From Flavobacterium psychrophilum (lineage in GTDB: Bacteria > Bacteroidota > Bacteroidia > Flavobacteriales > Flavobacteriaceae): a stretch of DNA of 19,992 nucleotides. Position 1 is the first letter of the stretch, and every line of letters starts with the position of its first letter. A program made the translations under genes and the position numbers. The DNA lies in contig CAMBZB010000039.1 of NCBI GenBank assembly GCA_945872245.1, positions 1-19,992 of the forward strand, written 5' to 3'. Below the pieces are notes generated by a model that had not been told where the DNA came from, searched no databases, and saw only the letters and a program-made list of their open reading frames with translations. Below, one piece after another: positions 7,584-14,725 of the stretch.

Positions 7584-8194
7584 TGGTGTTTGATGTTTTA
7601 CTTATTGGTGGCGGCGTTTCAGGAATGTCATGCGCCCTTGTTTTGGGTTCTGCAAAAAATAAACCTTTTGTCATCGATAAAAAAATAGGAATCATTGTGC
7701 ACCAAAAAACATCTTCACTTCAAGAAGCTATAATTAATAATGCCTACGGAATTGCTTCCAGTACATTAGGGACTGATTTGCTATCAGAAAGCACCCAACA
7801 CCTATCCCATACCTATCCTCACATCACTCAAATTCCCGATGAGAAAGTTCTAGAAATCAGTGGCGAATTCCCAGAATTTATTGTCATCACAAATAAAAAC
7901 AAGTATAAATCCAAAATTATTGTTGTGGGAATTGGCTCTGCCAATACCTTTGCGATTGAAGGATTAATGAATTTCGTAGAACCTCACAAAAAATCACTTC
8001 CCGAAAAGCGAAGATTACAGTTAAAAAACAATGATCATTTAGTTTCAGAAGGCATTTATGTAACTGGAACTTTGGCAGGCTGGAGAAGTCAAGTAGCAAT
8101 TGCTGCAGGAAGCGGTGCCGCCGTGGCAACCGACATTCTTACTTTATGGAATGGTGGTATTCAAACACACGCTCACGATAGCATCAGAAAGTAG
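7583..8194 (+). CDS. Minimal FAD-dependent oxidoreductase (thioredoxin-reductase-like fold, lacks the NADPH domain)
   Basis: A 203-residue flavoprotein. The N-terminus has the dinucleotide-binding signature LLIGGGVSG (G9, G11, G14) with D32 at the end of the second strand, as in FAD-binding Rossmann folds. Residues 157-185 (GIYVTGTLAGWRSQVAIAAGSGAAVATDI) match the FAD-proximal end of thioredoxin-reductase-like enzymes. It is about 100 residues shorter than a true thioredoxin reductase: the inserted NAD(P)H domain and the redox CxxC are absent, and the usual Gly-Asp that contacts FAD is replaced by Gly-Thr. It overlaps the preceding small membrane-protein gene by one base. Electron donor and substrate are unknown. 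Convergent with the protease gene, with no clear terminator in the 36-base gap. Confidence 0.75.
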   Translation: MVFDVLLIGGGVSGMSCALVLGSAKNKPFVIDKKIGIIVHQKTSSLQEAIINNAYGIASSTLGTDLLSESTQHLSHTYPHITQIPDEKVLEISGEFPEFIVITNKNKYKSKIIVVGIGSANTFAIEGLMNFVEPHKKSLPEKRRLQLKNNDHLVSEGIYVTGTLAGWRSQVAIAAGSGAAVATDILTLWNGGIQTHAHDSIRK

Positions 8195-8230
8195 CATATC
8201 TGCCAATCGAATTAGGAAGACCCTGTTTAA

Positions 8231-9814
8231 TTACGGCATCGAATGCCCAGACAAAACCTTCTTAATCATCCTATCGTCTTTCAATACAATCTCATAATAT
8301 TTGCCTTCATCAAATAACTGCCGGGCAAATTCTGCTGCTATGTGCCTTTTTATCAATGACTTGTTTTTGTGAAGTTCCAAATCCAATCCATTCTTGAAAA
8401 GATATTTTTGGAACGAATTGAAATACAAATCAGTTTTATCTATTTTAGACATGCATTTTTCAAACGATATTCCTTTAAAAACGTTTCGTTCACGGTCCAA
8501 TTGCTCAAATACAAATTGGCCCAAAACACCGGATTGCAATAAATAAGTCGTGTTTTCGTCACCCTGTTCCATTTCGAGCGGAACAAAAACATCAGGGACA
8601 ATTCCGCCTCCACCGTATACAATTTTGCCTTTTGGGGTTTTAAATTTTGGGGTTTTTGGAGTTTTTATACTGTCTTTATGATACAATTCCCCATTTTGAA
8701 AGCGCGATTCTGACTCCTTAAAATAAGCCTCATTCCCTTTTAAATAGTGCTTTTGTATCGAGCGCCCCGTAGGAGTATAATATCTAGCAACCGTTAATCG
8801 CACGGCAGATCCATCATCAAAATCCATTTCGCGCTGAACCAGTCCTTTCCCGAAAGAGCGGCGGCCAACAATGGTTCCCCTATCGTTATCTTGAATAGCT
8901 CCCGCCAGAATCTCACTTGCCGAGGCACTATTTTCATTGATTAAAACAACTAATTTTCCGTTTTCGAAACTTCCGCTTTTAGTGGCAAAAGTTTTTTCTA
9001 TGGTACCCTTTTTATTTTTTGTAAAAACAATGAGTTGCTTGTCTTTTAACAATTCGTCCGCAACGGCAATGGCTTGTTCCATATAACCGCCACCGTTGTC
9101 CCGAAGATCAATAACCAAGGAGTTTGCGCCTTGTTGCTTCAATTCGTCCAATCCAATTTTGAACTCGTCATAAGTGGTTTCGGCAAATCGATTTATTTTT
9201 ATGTAGCCGGTAGTTGCGTCCAATAGCTGTGCAACGTCTACTGTTTTTAAGGGAATAACACCCCGCTTTATTTTGAATTTAATTTTCTTGTGTACTGATT
9301 TTCTGTATACCGTGACCTCAATTATAGAGCCTTCTTTACCCTTTAGTTTTGCAAACAAACTGTCATTCGGTAATTTGCGTCCAAATAACTTTGTTTTGTC
9401 GGCATACAGAATTCGGTCACCCGCTTGTAATCCCGCGCGTTCTGAAGGACCGTTTTCGACTGTTTTTATTATCGCCACGGAATCTTTATACATATAAAAA
9501 TTAACCCCTATTCCCACGAAATCCCCTTTCATGCTTTCGGCAACTTCAGCCTGCTCGCTTGACGGAACATAAACCGAATGCGGGTCAAGTTGCGCCAAGA
9601 TCTTGTCAAGGGTAAGATTTACGATAGAATCAGAGTTTACCTCATCTACATATTCGTTATCGATAAAATCGATGAGTTTATCCAATTTATTTTTGGCGTT
9701 GTTTCTAGCTAAAAAATGGGGTTGATTCGTGTAATTCAATTCTCCTCCAAGAACCACGCCAAGGGCAAGTGCACCAAAAATAAGTATAGGATAATACTTG
9801 GAATTGATTTTCAT
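8231..9814 (-). CDS. S41 family C-terminal processing peptidase (CtpA/Prc-like), membrane-anchored
   Basis: A 527-residue serine protease of family S41. An N-terminal hydrophobic segment (about 8-24) serves as signal or anchor, so it acts in the periplasm. A PDZ domain follows (about 95-185, including GIGVNF and GLQAGDRIL), then the peptidase core (about 195-355). The catalytic pair is S298 in NENSASASEI and K323 in SFGKGLVQ; their 25-residue spacing equals that of known CtpA/Prc enzymes. It continues about 170 residues beyond the core, longer than minimal CtpA proteins. It trims or degrades envelope proteins from their C-termini; the substrate is not evident. The ATG abuts the TAG of the upstream deaminase gene with no gap, indicating translational coupling in an operon. 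Confidence 0.93.
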   Translation of the reverse strand: MKINSKYYPILIFGALALGVVLGGELNYTNQPHFLARNNAKNKLDKLIDFIDNEYVDEVNSDSIVNLTLDKILAQLDPHSVYVPSSEQAEVAESMKGDFVGIGVNFYMYKDSVAIIKTVENGPSERAGLQAGDRILYADKTKLFGRKLPNDSLFAKLKGKEGSIIEVTVYRKSVHKKIKFKIKRGVIPLKTVDVAQLLDATTGYIKINRFAETTYDEFKIGLDELKQQGANSLVIDLRDNGGGYMEQAIAVADELLKDKQLIVFTKNKKGTIEKTFATKSGSFENGKLVVLINENSASASEILAGAIQDNDRGTIVGRRSFGKGLVQREMDFDDGSAVRLTVARYYTPTGRSIQKHYLKGNEAYFKESESRFQNGELYHKDSIKTPKTPKFKTPKGKIVYGGGGIVPDVFVPLEMEQGDENTTYLLQSGVLGQFVFEQLDRERNVFKGISFEKCMSKIDKTDLYFNSFQKYLFKNGLDLELHKNKSLIKRHIAAEFARQLFDEGKYYEIVLKDDRMIKKVLSGHSMP

Positions 9815-10243
9815 CTATTCTAAAACTTCAATCTGTTCAACGACTACACCTGCTTTTACAAGAAAATCCACGCCAGAAGTATCCTTGTAACCCGTTTGAT
9901 AAACTACTCTTTTTATTCCGGATTGATGTATCAATTTACTGCATTCCTTGCATGGCGAAAGGGTTATGTATAGCGTAGCGCCTTCACAGGTTTGTGTCGA
10001 TCGTGCCACTTTTAGAATTGCGTTTGCTTCGGCGTGGAGCACATACCAATTAGTCAAACCTTCATTGTCTTCACAACAATTTTCAAAACCGGAGGGCGTT
10101 CCATTATATCCGTCGGAGATAATCATTCTATCCCTAACGATTATAGCTCCCACTTGTTTGCGCTTGCAGTAAGACAAAAGGCTCCATTCTTTGGCAATTC
10201 GAAGATAGGCCTTGTCGTATTTATTTAATTTTTTCTTTTCCAT
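9815..10243 (-). CDS. Cytidine/deoxycytidylate (dCMP) deaminase family protein
   Basis: A 142-residue zinc deaminase. The catalytic signature is complete: H70-A-E72 (HAEANAI) and P97-C98-x-x-C101 (SPCKEC), which bind zinc and carry the proton-shuttle Glu. GYNGTPSGFENCCED (45-59) is typical of the dCMP deaminase/ComEB group, in which dCMP is deaminated to dUMP for thymidylate synthesis. I chose ATG 10243-10241 as the start. An upstream in-frame TTG at 10258 would add five residues but overlaps the stop of the HupE-like gene; the ATG leaves an 11-base gap. It is the middle gene of a three-gene operon. A link to the flanking membrane genes is not obvious. Confidence 0.9.
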   Translation of the reverse strand: MEKKKLNKYDKAYLRIAKEWSLLSYCKRKQVGAIIVRDRMIISDGYNGTPSGFENCCEDNEGLTNWYVLHAEANAILKVARSTQTCEGATLYITLSPCKECSKLIHQSGIKRVVYQTGYKDTSGVDFLVKAGVVVEQIEVLE

Positions 10244-10254
10244 TTTATTTTTTA

Positions 10255-10845
10255 TCAACTACAAATTTCGTTTTCTATAATCATTGGCAAAACTACCCCA
10301 ATTACAAAAGACGACATCACTAAAATCCAATCTCGTTTTGAAAATCGGAAGATTGTTTGAACACTATACGAAAGTAGTAATATAACAAAGACTACAATTA
10401 CTTGAGAAGACACAATTCCCAATGCAAACTCTAAAATTGGTAGTACTTTAGATTGTGGGGAACCTCCAAGGATGGATTTGAAATAACCCGAAAAACCGAG
10501 TCCGTGTAGGATTCCAAAAAATAAAGTGACAAAGCCAACTAGGTTAACACTTGCGAGTTTCGACGATTTTCCAACATTAAAAATATTGAAAAAAGCCACC
10601 AAAAGAATGGTTGTCGGAATTAAAAATTCCAACAAATTGCCTTTTACGATAATCACTCCAAAAACTGACAGTAGTAAAGCCGTAGTATGACCAGCGGTGA
10701 AAATGGAAATCAAAAGCAGTAATCTTTTCCAATCTTTGAATGCGTATGGGGCTGTTAATGCAATTAGAAATAAGATGTGGATGCAAGCAAATAAGTTGAG
10801 AATATGCCGCAACCCTTTTTCAAAATAAATCCAAAATTCTGACAT
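10255..10845 (-). CDS. HupE/UreJ-like membrane protein with altered metal motif
   Basis: A 196-residue polytopic membrane protein with about six helices. HupE/UreJ proteins are implicated in nickel or cobalt uptake. Family landmarks are present: GLRHILN (12-17), IHILFLIAL (22-30), FTAGHTTALLLSVFG (49-63), HGLGFSGYF (114-122) and a C-terminal RDWILVMSSFVIGVVLPMI. In the homologues I remember, the first motif reads HxLD...xDHxLFL. Here the two acidic residues are replaced (N17, I22) while the histidines (14, 23, 53, 114) remain, so metal transport may be changed or lost. It is the first gene of an operon with the deaminase and the S41 protease. An exact TAAGTTTG motif lies 29 bases upstream of the ATG. 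Confidence 0.85.
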   Translation of the reverse strand: MSEFWIYFEKGLRHILNLFACIHILFLIALTAPYAFKDWKRLLLLISIFTAGHTTALLLSVFGVIIVKGNLLEFLIPTTILLVAFFNIFNVGKSSKLASVNLVGFVTLFFGILHGLGFSGYFKSILGGSPQSKVLPILEFALGIVSSQVIVVFVILLLSYSVQTIFRFSKRDWILVMSSFVIGVVLPMIIENEICS

Positions 10846-10874
10846 GGTGAATCGTTTTAAAGATTAGGGGAGTT

Positions 10875-10882
10875 CAAACTTA
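10875..10882 (-). promoter_or_regulatory. Candidate -7 element (TAnnTTTG) for the hupE-like operon
   Basis: The minus strand reads TAAGTTTG, exact to consensus, 29 bases before the start codon in the 187-base divergent region shared with the TerB-like gene. No TTG lies at the expected -33 spacing. Confidence 0.45.
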
Positions 10883-11000
10883 CAATTTATTTTGAAAACA
10901 GGCAGAAATGATGTCAATAAATACACTTTTTGTGTCATTAATTTTATTAAAATAAATCAAAAAAAGTAAGATTCCATTTCATTAAAATTGAATTTAATAG

Positions 11001-11008
11001 TATCTTTA
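11001..11008 (+). promoter_or_regulatory. Weak -7 element for the TerB-like gene
   Basis: TATCTTTA matches TAnnTTTG except at the last base and ends 24 bases before the ATG at 11033. Transcription from here would start downstream of the alternative TTG codon at 10988, which supports the ATG as the true start. Confidence 0.3.
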
Positions 11009-11032
11009 TATGACAATTTAAAACTTAAAACC

Positions 11033-11464
11033 ATGTCAATTTCAGATTTATTCGATAGCGAATTCAAACAAAGAAATAAAGGGCAGTTTTCTTCAATTGT
11101 TCGTGTGGCAGTTGCTGACGGAAAGGTTGCCCCTGAAGAAAAATCCTTTTTGGACAGACTAGCACGAAATCTTGATATTTCAGAACTGGAATATGAAGAA
11201 ATTTTAGAAAATCCATTAAAATACCCCATCAACCCACCCTATTTGCGCACCGAAAGAGTAGAGCGCTTGTACGATTTGGCCAGAATGGTTCATATAGACC
11301 ACCATTTAGGGGACAAGCAAGATTCTTTGTTGAGAAGGTTAGGATTGGCTCTCGGTTTTACTCCGGAAAACGTAAATTATATTGTTGACAAAGCACTTTC
11401 ATTAGTAGATAAAAAAGTAGATATTGACACTTTTATTTACGAAATGGAGCACATGAATAAATAA
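11033..11464 (+). CDS. TerB family protein
   Basis: A 143-residue soluble, all-helical acidic protein of the TerB/DjlA-like family. The hallmark is two half-repeats: AVADGKVAPEEKSFLDRLA (26-44) and MVHIDHHLGDKQDSLLRRLG (85-104). Their acidic D-G-x-x-x-x-E/D pattern is the metal-binding signature of the family. TerB proteins are tied to tellurite or general stress responses in some bacteria, but stand-alone copies like this are mostly uncharacterised, and no other ter gene is nearby. I chose ATG 11033 over an in-frame TTG at 10988, which lies upstream of the probable transcription start. It is monocistronic, ending in a bidirectional terminator shared with fbp. Confidence 0.85.
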   Translation: MSISDLFDSEFKQRNKGQFSSIVRVAVADGKVAPEEKSFLDRLARNLDISELEYEEILENPLKYPINPPYLRTERVERLYDLARMVHIDHHLGDKQDSLLRRLGLALGFTPENVNYIVDKALSLVDKKVDIDTFIYEMEHMNK

Positions 11465-11465
11465 T

Positions 11466-11494
11466 AAAAAGAGCTTCCAATGGAAGCTCTTTTT
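11466..11494. terminator. Bidirectional intrinsic terminator between the TerB-like gene and fbp
   Basis: AAAAAGAGCTTCCA (11466-11479) and TGGAAGCTCTTTTT (11481-11494) are perfectly complementary around one A. The central GC-containing stem is flanked by A/T runs on both sides, so it works for the plus-strand gene (stop at 11464) and the minus-strand fbp (stop at 11499). Confidence 0.92.
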
Positions 11495-11498
11495 AGTT

Positions 11499-12518
11499 CT
11501 AGTATTTGCTCAATTTAGCCAATCGCATAAAATCTTCCGCTTTTGCGACCATATTATGACTGCCGCAAAAGAAAGGAACTCTTTGGTGTAATTCGGTAGG
11601 CAAAATTTCCATGATTCTGGCGAAACCATCCGAAGCTTTCCCTCCGGCTTGTTCTACAATAAAAGCCATCGGATTGCATTCATATAGCAGTCGCAATTTC
11701 CCTTTTGGAGATTTTGTACTTGTTGGATAAAGATAAATTCCTCCTTTTATCATATTACGGTGAATATCCGAAACCAAACTGCCTATGTATCGCGAAGTAT
11801 AAGGTCTTTCCTCCTCTTCAAGCTGACAATATTTAATGTAATCTTTAACCCCTTGCGGAAAATGAACATAATTTCCTTCGTTTACTGAGTAAATATTTCC
11901 GTCTAAAGGGAATTTCATATTGGGATGCGACAAATAAAATGTCCCAATAGCCGGGTTTAAGGTAAACCCGTTTACACCGTGTCCTGTAGTATAAACCAAC
12001 ATAGTTGAGGTGCCGTAAATCACATATCCAGCCGCAACTTGATTGATTCCGGGTTGCAAAAAATCTTCAAGAGTAACTGGAGTGCCAATGGGTGTTATCC
12101 TTCTGTAAACAGAAAAAATCGTTCCTAATGAAACATTCACATCTATATTAGAAGAACCATCCAGTGGATCCATTAAAACCACGTATTTATTGTTATGGCA
12201 ATTATCAGAACCTTGTACGGTAATATACTCATCATTTTCTTCGGATGCAATTCCGCATACAATTTCACGGTTGATTAGGGTTTGAATGAAAATTTCATTG
12301 GCATAAACATCTAGTTTTTGCTGATCTTCGCCTTGAATGTTTTGTTCCCCGGCAGCCCCAATAATATCTACTAATCCCGCTTTATTCACTTTGTAGTTGA
12401 CTACCTTGGCAGCCAATCGTATGGAGTTGATAATTCGAGATAATTCACCTGAAGAGTATTGAAAAGCGGTTTGGTTTTCGATGATAAATTCACCTAGTGT
12501 TTTGTTGCGTTCTTCCAT
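11499..12518 (-). CDS. fbp: Class 1 fructose-1,6-bisphosphatase
   Basis: A 339-residue cytoplasmic enzyme that removes the 1-phosphate from fructose-1,6-bisphosphate in gluconeogenesis. Full length for the family. Metal-site motifs are intact: SEEND (92-96), [11 protein letters not shown] (116-126, with D117 and D120), and E280 in LLYECNP. Substrate-binding features include [24 protein letters not shown] (242-265). N-terminal residues 7-21 ([13 protein letters not shown]) are the usual class 1 opening. It is monocistronic, bounded downstream by a shared terminator and upstream by the divergent acetyltransferase gene. A near-consensus -7 element (minus-strand GACATTTG, 12556-12549, with a TTG 16 bases upstream) lies about 30 bases before the ATG. 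Confidence 0.97.
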   Translation of the reverse strand: MEERNKTLGEFIIENQTAFQYSSGELSRIINSIRLAAKVVNYKVNKAGLVDIIGAAGEQNIQGEDQQKLDVYANEIFIQTLINREIVCGIASEENDEYITVQGSDNCHNNKYVVLMDPLDGSSNIDVNVSLGTIFSVYRRITPIGTPVTLEDFLQPGINQVAAGYVIYGTSTMLVYTTGHGVNGFTLNPAIGTFYLSHPNMKFPLDGNIYSVNEGNYVHFPQGVKDYIKYCQLEEEERPYTSRYIGSLVSDIHRNMIKGGIYLYPTSTKSPKGKLRLLYECNPMAFIVEQAGGKASDGFARIMEILPTELHQRVPFFCGSHNMVAKAEDFMRLAKLSKY

Positions 12519-12608
12519 TTCGAAATCGTTGTAGTTATTTTGAAGTCACAAATGTCGGGTTTTTTGTGAAAACAATTTGAATCCAATTTATTTAGTTTGG
12601 CAGTATTG

Positions 12609-12616
12609 TATATTTG
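12609..12616 (+). promoter_or_regulatory. Candidate -7 element (TAnnTTTG) for the acetyltransferase gene
   Basis: TATATTTG, exact to consensus, 65 bases before the ATG at 12682. TTG triplets exist upstream, but at 9 and 29 bases rather than 17-23. Confidence 0.45.
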
Positions 12617-12681
12617 CACTTTAAAGAGATATTTTTTTGTTTTAAATAGAAATTTAGAACGGTAAAAATATTAAAAACAAA

Positions 12682-13191
12682 ATGATGATTATACGGAAGG
12701 GGAATCCTGAAGACATGAAAGCCGTCTTGGAACTTATTCAGGAATTGGCCCATTTCGAAAAAGAACCGGATGCCGTAGTGGTAAAGGTCGAAGATTTGAT
12801 TTGTGATGGTTTTGGCACAACTCCGCTATTTCATGTTTTTGTGGCTGAAGTGGAAACAAACCTTACAGATGGCAAACAGGGAAAGCAAATCGTGGGAATC
12901 GCCCTTTATTATTATCGCTATTCTACCTGGAAAGGCAAAACAATTCACTTGGAAGATCTAGTGGTGAAAGATAAAATGCGCGGCACAGGAGTGGGTTATG
13001 CACTCTATTCTGAAATCATAAAACAAGGACAGAAAGATAAAGTTCGAAGAATCGAATGGAATGTTCTTGATTGGAATACGCCAGCGATAGCATTTTATGA
13101 AAAATCCGGCGCAAGAGTATTAGACGATTGGAGAGTAGCACAAATGGACGAAGCCGCGATCAATTATTTCGTCGAAAATAAATTGAATTAA
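12682..13191 (+). CDS. GNAT family N-acetyltransferase (diamine/spermidine acetyltransferase-like)
   Basis: A 169-residue acetyl-CoA-dependent acetyltransferase. The N-terminal IRKGNPEDMKAVLELIQELAHFEKEPD is the pattern of the SSAT/diamine acetyltransferase-like subgroup. The acetyl-CoA-binding motif A is LEDLVVKDKMRGTGVGYALY (90-109; R100, G101, G103, G105). Motif B follows as WNVLDWNTPAIAFYEKSGA (126-144), with the usual N132 and Y139. The substrate is probably a small amine or amino acid, but this cannot be fixed from sequence. The start has tandem ATG codons (12682 and 12685); the first is used here. It is divergent from fbp and 128 bases upstream of aspartate kinase in the same direction. 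Confidence 0.9.
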   Translation: MMIIRKGNPEDMKAVLELIQELAHFEKEPDAVVVKVEDLICDGFGTTPLFHVFVAEVETNLTDGKQGKQIVGIALYYYRYSTWKGKTIHLEDLVVKDKMRGTGVGYALYSEIIKQGQKDKVRRIEWNVLDWNTPAIAFYEKSGARVLDDWRVAQMDEAAINYFVENKLN

Positions 13192-13230
13192 AAATCTTCT
13201 TCGAAGGAGAGGGAGAAGAAAAATAACTAT

Positions 13231-13247
13231 TTAGATTTTAAATCTAA
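13231..13247. repeat. Inverted repeat in the aspartate kinase leader
   Basis: TTAGATTT (13231-13238) and AAATCTAA (13240-13247) form a perfect 8-bp inverted repeat around one T. The left arm is also fully complementary to AAATCTAA at 13299-13306 and 13306-13313 in the heptad repeat next to the start codon, so alternative pairings are possible in the mRNA. Confidence 0.5.
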
Positions 13248-13284
13248 AATTAAGCATAAAAATTCGGTTTTTGTTTCAAACTCA

Positions 13285-13319
13285 AAATCTGAAATCTGAA
13301 ATCTAAAATCTAAAATAAC
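13285..13319 (+). repeat. 7-bp tandem repeat directly abutting the aspartate kinase start codon
   Basis: Four heptads AAATCTG, AAATCTG, AAATCTA, AAATCTA (13285-13312) and a degenerate fifth AAATAAC (13313-13319) run without gap up to the ATG at 13320. Pure A-rich leaders aid translation in Bacteroidetes, so copy-number change would alter the immediate initiation region without shifting the reading frame. Confidence 0.7.
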
Positions 13320-14576
13320 ATGAGAGTATTCAAATTTGGTGGCGCTTCCGTGAAAGATGCCGAAGGAATTAAAAACGTATATGACGTTTTACAAAAAGTG
13401 GGTTACGAAGACATATTGTTGGTGGTTTCTGCCATGGGAAAGACCACAAATGCCCTTGAATTGGTAATAAAAAACTATTTCGAAAAATCGCCAGCATTAC
13501 AATCCTCCGTGCAGGAGGTAAAAAAATACCACAACCAGATCTTGTTGGACTTGTTCGAGGATGACAAAAACGAAGTGTTTGCAGCAGTAAACTCCCAGTT
13601 TTCAGATTTGGAATATTTTTTGGCGCACAATAAATCACCAAATTACAATTTTGTATACGATCAAATAGTGAGTTATGGCGAATTGATTTCGACTACAATT
13701 TTGAGTCATTTCATGAGCTTTATGGGTATCAAAACACAATGGCTGGATGTACGAAACTTCGTTAAAACCGATTCTAATTATAGAGATGCCGAAGTGGACT
13801 GGGAATTGACCCAAAAGAATATTGCCAAAAACGTAAAACGTAAAATATTGAACATCACCCAAGGATTCTTGGGTTCAGATGAAAACAATTTCACCACCAC
13901 TTTAGGTCGTGAAGGTTCGGATTATACTGCGGCTATTTTTGCTTACTGCTTGAATGCCGAAAGCGTTACCATCTGGAAAGATGTTCCCGGAGTGATGAAT
14001 GCCGATCCTCGCTATTTTGAAAACGCCAGTTTGCTGAACCAAATATCCTATCGCGAAGCCATTGAATTAGCCTTTTACGGAGCAACCGTTATTCACCCCA
14101 AAACTTTGCAACCTTTACAAAAAAAAGAAATTCCCTTATATGTAAAGTCGTTTATAAATCCAATGTTGTCAGGAACTAGTGTCGCCAAAGGCGCTGACTT
14201 GGAACCTTATTTGCCTTGCTTTATTGTCAAAAGAAACCAATTGTTGATTTCTCTTTCATCGATAGATTTTTCTTTTATTATGGAAGAAAATATCAGCGAA
14301 ATTTTTGCATTGTTCCATCAATTTAAACTGAAAGTAAACTTAATTCAAAATTCGGCGATTAGTTTTTCGGTCTGTGTTGAGGATAAATTTGACAACTTCA
14401 AGGATTTGAATGCTATTCTGTCCAAAAAATTTAAGGTCGAATATACAGAAGATGTAACCTTGTACACCATTCGCCATTTTGATGAAAAGGCGGCTCAAAC
14501 AGTGGAAGAAAACAAAACAGTGATTCTAAAACAGGTAAGCCGGGAAACCATGCAAATTGTGACAAGGGAAAGTTAA
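13320..14576 (+). CDS. Aspartate kinase, monofunctional
   Basis: A 418-residue aspartokinase catalysing the first step from aspartate to lysine, threonine, methionine and diaminopimelate. The kinase domain (1-285) shows KFGGASV (5-11), SAMGKTTN (37-44), TTLGREGSDYTAA (193-205), WKDVPGVMNADPR (219-231), and EAIELAFYGATVIHPKTLQPL (246-266) with SGTSV (284-288). The C-terminal 300-418 region fits a regulatory ACT module but is diverged and shorter than in lysine-sensitive LysC. No homoserine dehydrogenase domain follows, so it is not a ThrA-type fusion. The leader holds a 7-bp tandem repeat up to the ATG. No exact TAnnTTTG promoter was seen, so it may be co-transcribed with the acetyltransferase gene. 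The lysC symbol would be reasonable but is not certain. Confidence 0.95.
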   Translation: MRVFKFGGASVKDAEGIKNVYDVLQKVGYEDILLVVSAMGKTTNALELVIKNYFEKSPALQSSVQEVKKYHNQILLDLFEDDKNEVFAAVNSQFSDLEYFLAHNKSPNYNFVYDQIVSYGELISTTILSHFMSFMGIKTQWLDVRNFVKTDSNYRDAEVDWELTQKNIAKNVKRKILNITQGFLGSDENNFTTTLGREGSDYTAAIFAYCLNAESVTIWKDVPGVMNADPRYFENASLLNQISYREAIELAFYGATVIHPKTLQPLQKKEIPLYVKSFINPMLSGTSVAKGADLEPYLPCFIVKRNQLLISLSSIDFSFIMEENISEIFALFHQFKLKVNLIQNSAISFSVCVEDKFDNFKDLNAILSKKFKVEYTEDVTLYTIRHFDEKAAQTVEENKTVILKQVSRETMQIVTRES

Positions 14577-14695
14577 ATCCCCAGCGCTCCCCGAAGGGAA
14601 GAAATCACAAATAAACACTTATGGATATTCGTTTACAGTCGATAAGCTGATTTAAAATCAAAATTTCGACATTACAATTTACCGATTATAAATAC

Positions 14696-14703
14696 TACTT
14701 TTG
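14696..14703 (+). promoter_or_regulatory. Candidate -7 element (TAnnTTTG) for the SprA-like gene
   Basis: TACTTTTG, exact to consensus, ending 22 bases before the ATG at 14726. No TTG is found at -33. The 149-base region also holds a weak 4-bp hairpin (TCCC-CGAA-GGGA near 14588-14599) just after the aspartate kinase stop. Confidence 0.45.
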
Positions 14704-14725
14704 ATACTTTCGAGTTATAGTATTT

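Noticed and set aside
10244..10258. TTG codon as start of the dCMP deaminase gene, adding five residues
   Set aside because: It overlaps the stop codon of the preceding gene and adds only a lysine/asparagine-rich stub; the ATG at 10243 is adjacent and gives the normal family N-terminus.
10988..11032. TTG codon as start of the TerB-like gene, adding 15 residues
   Set aside because: It lies upstream of the probable -7 element (11001-11008), and the added residues do not belong to the family; ATG 11033 is used.
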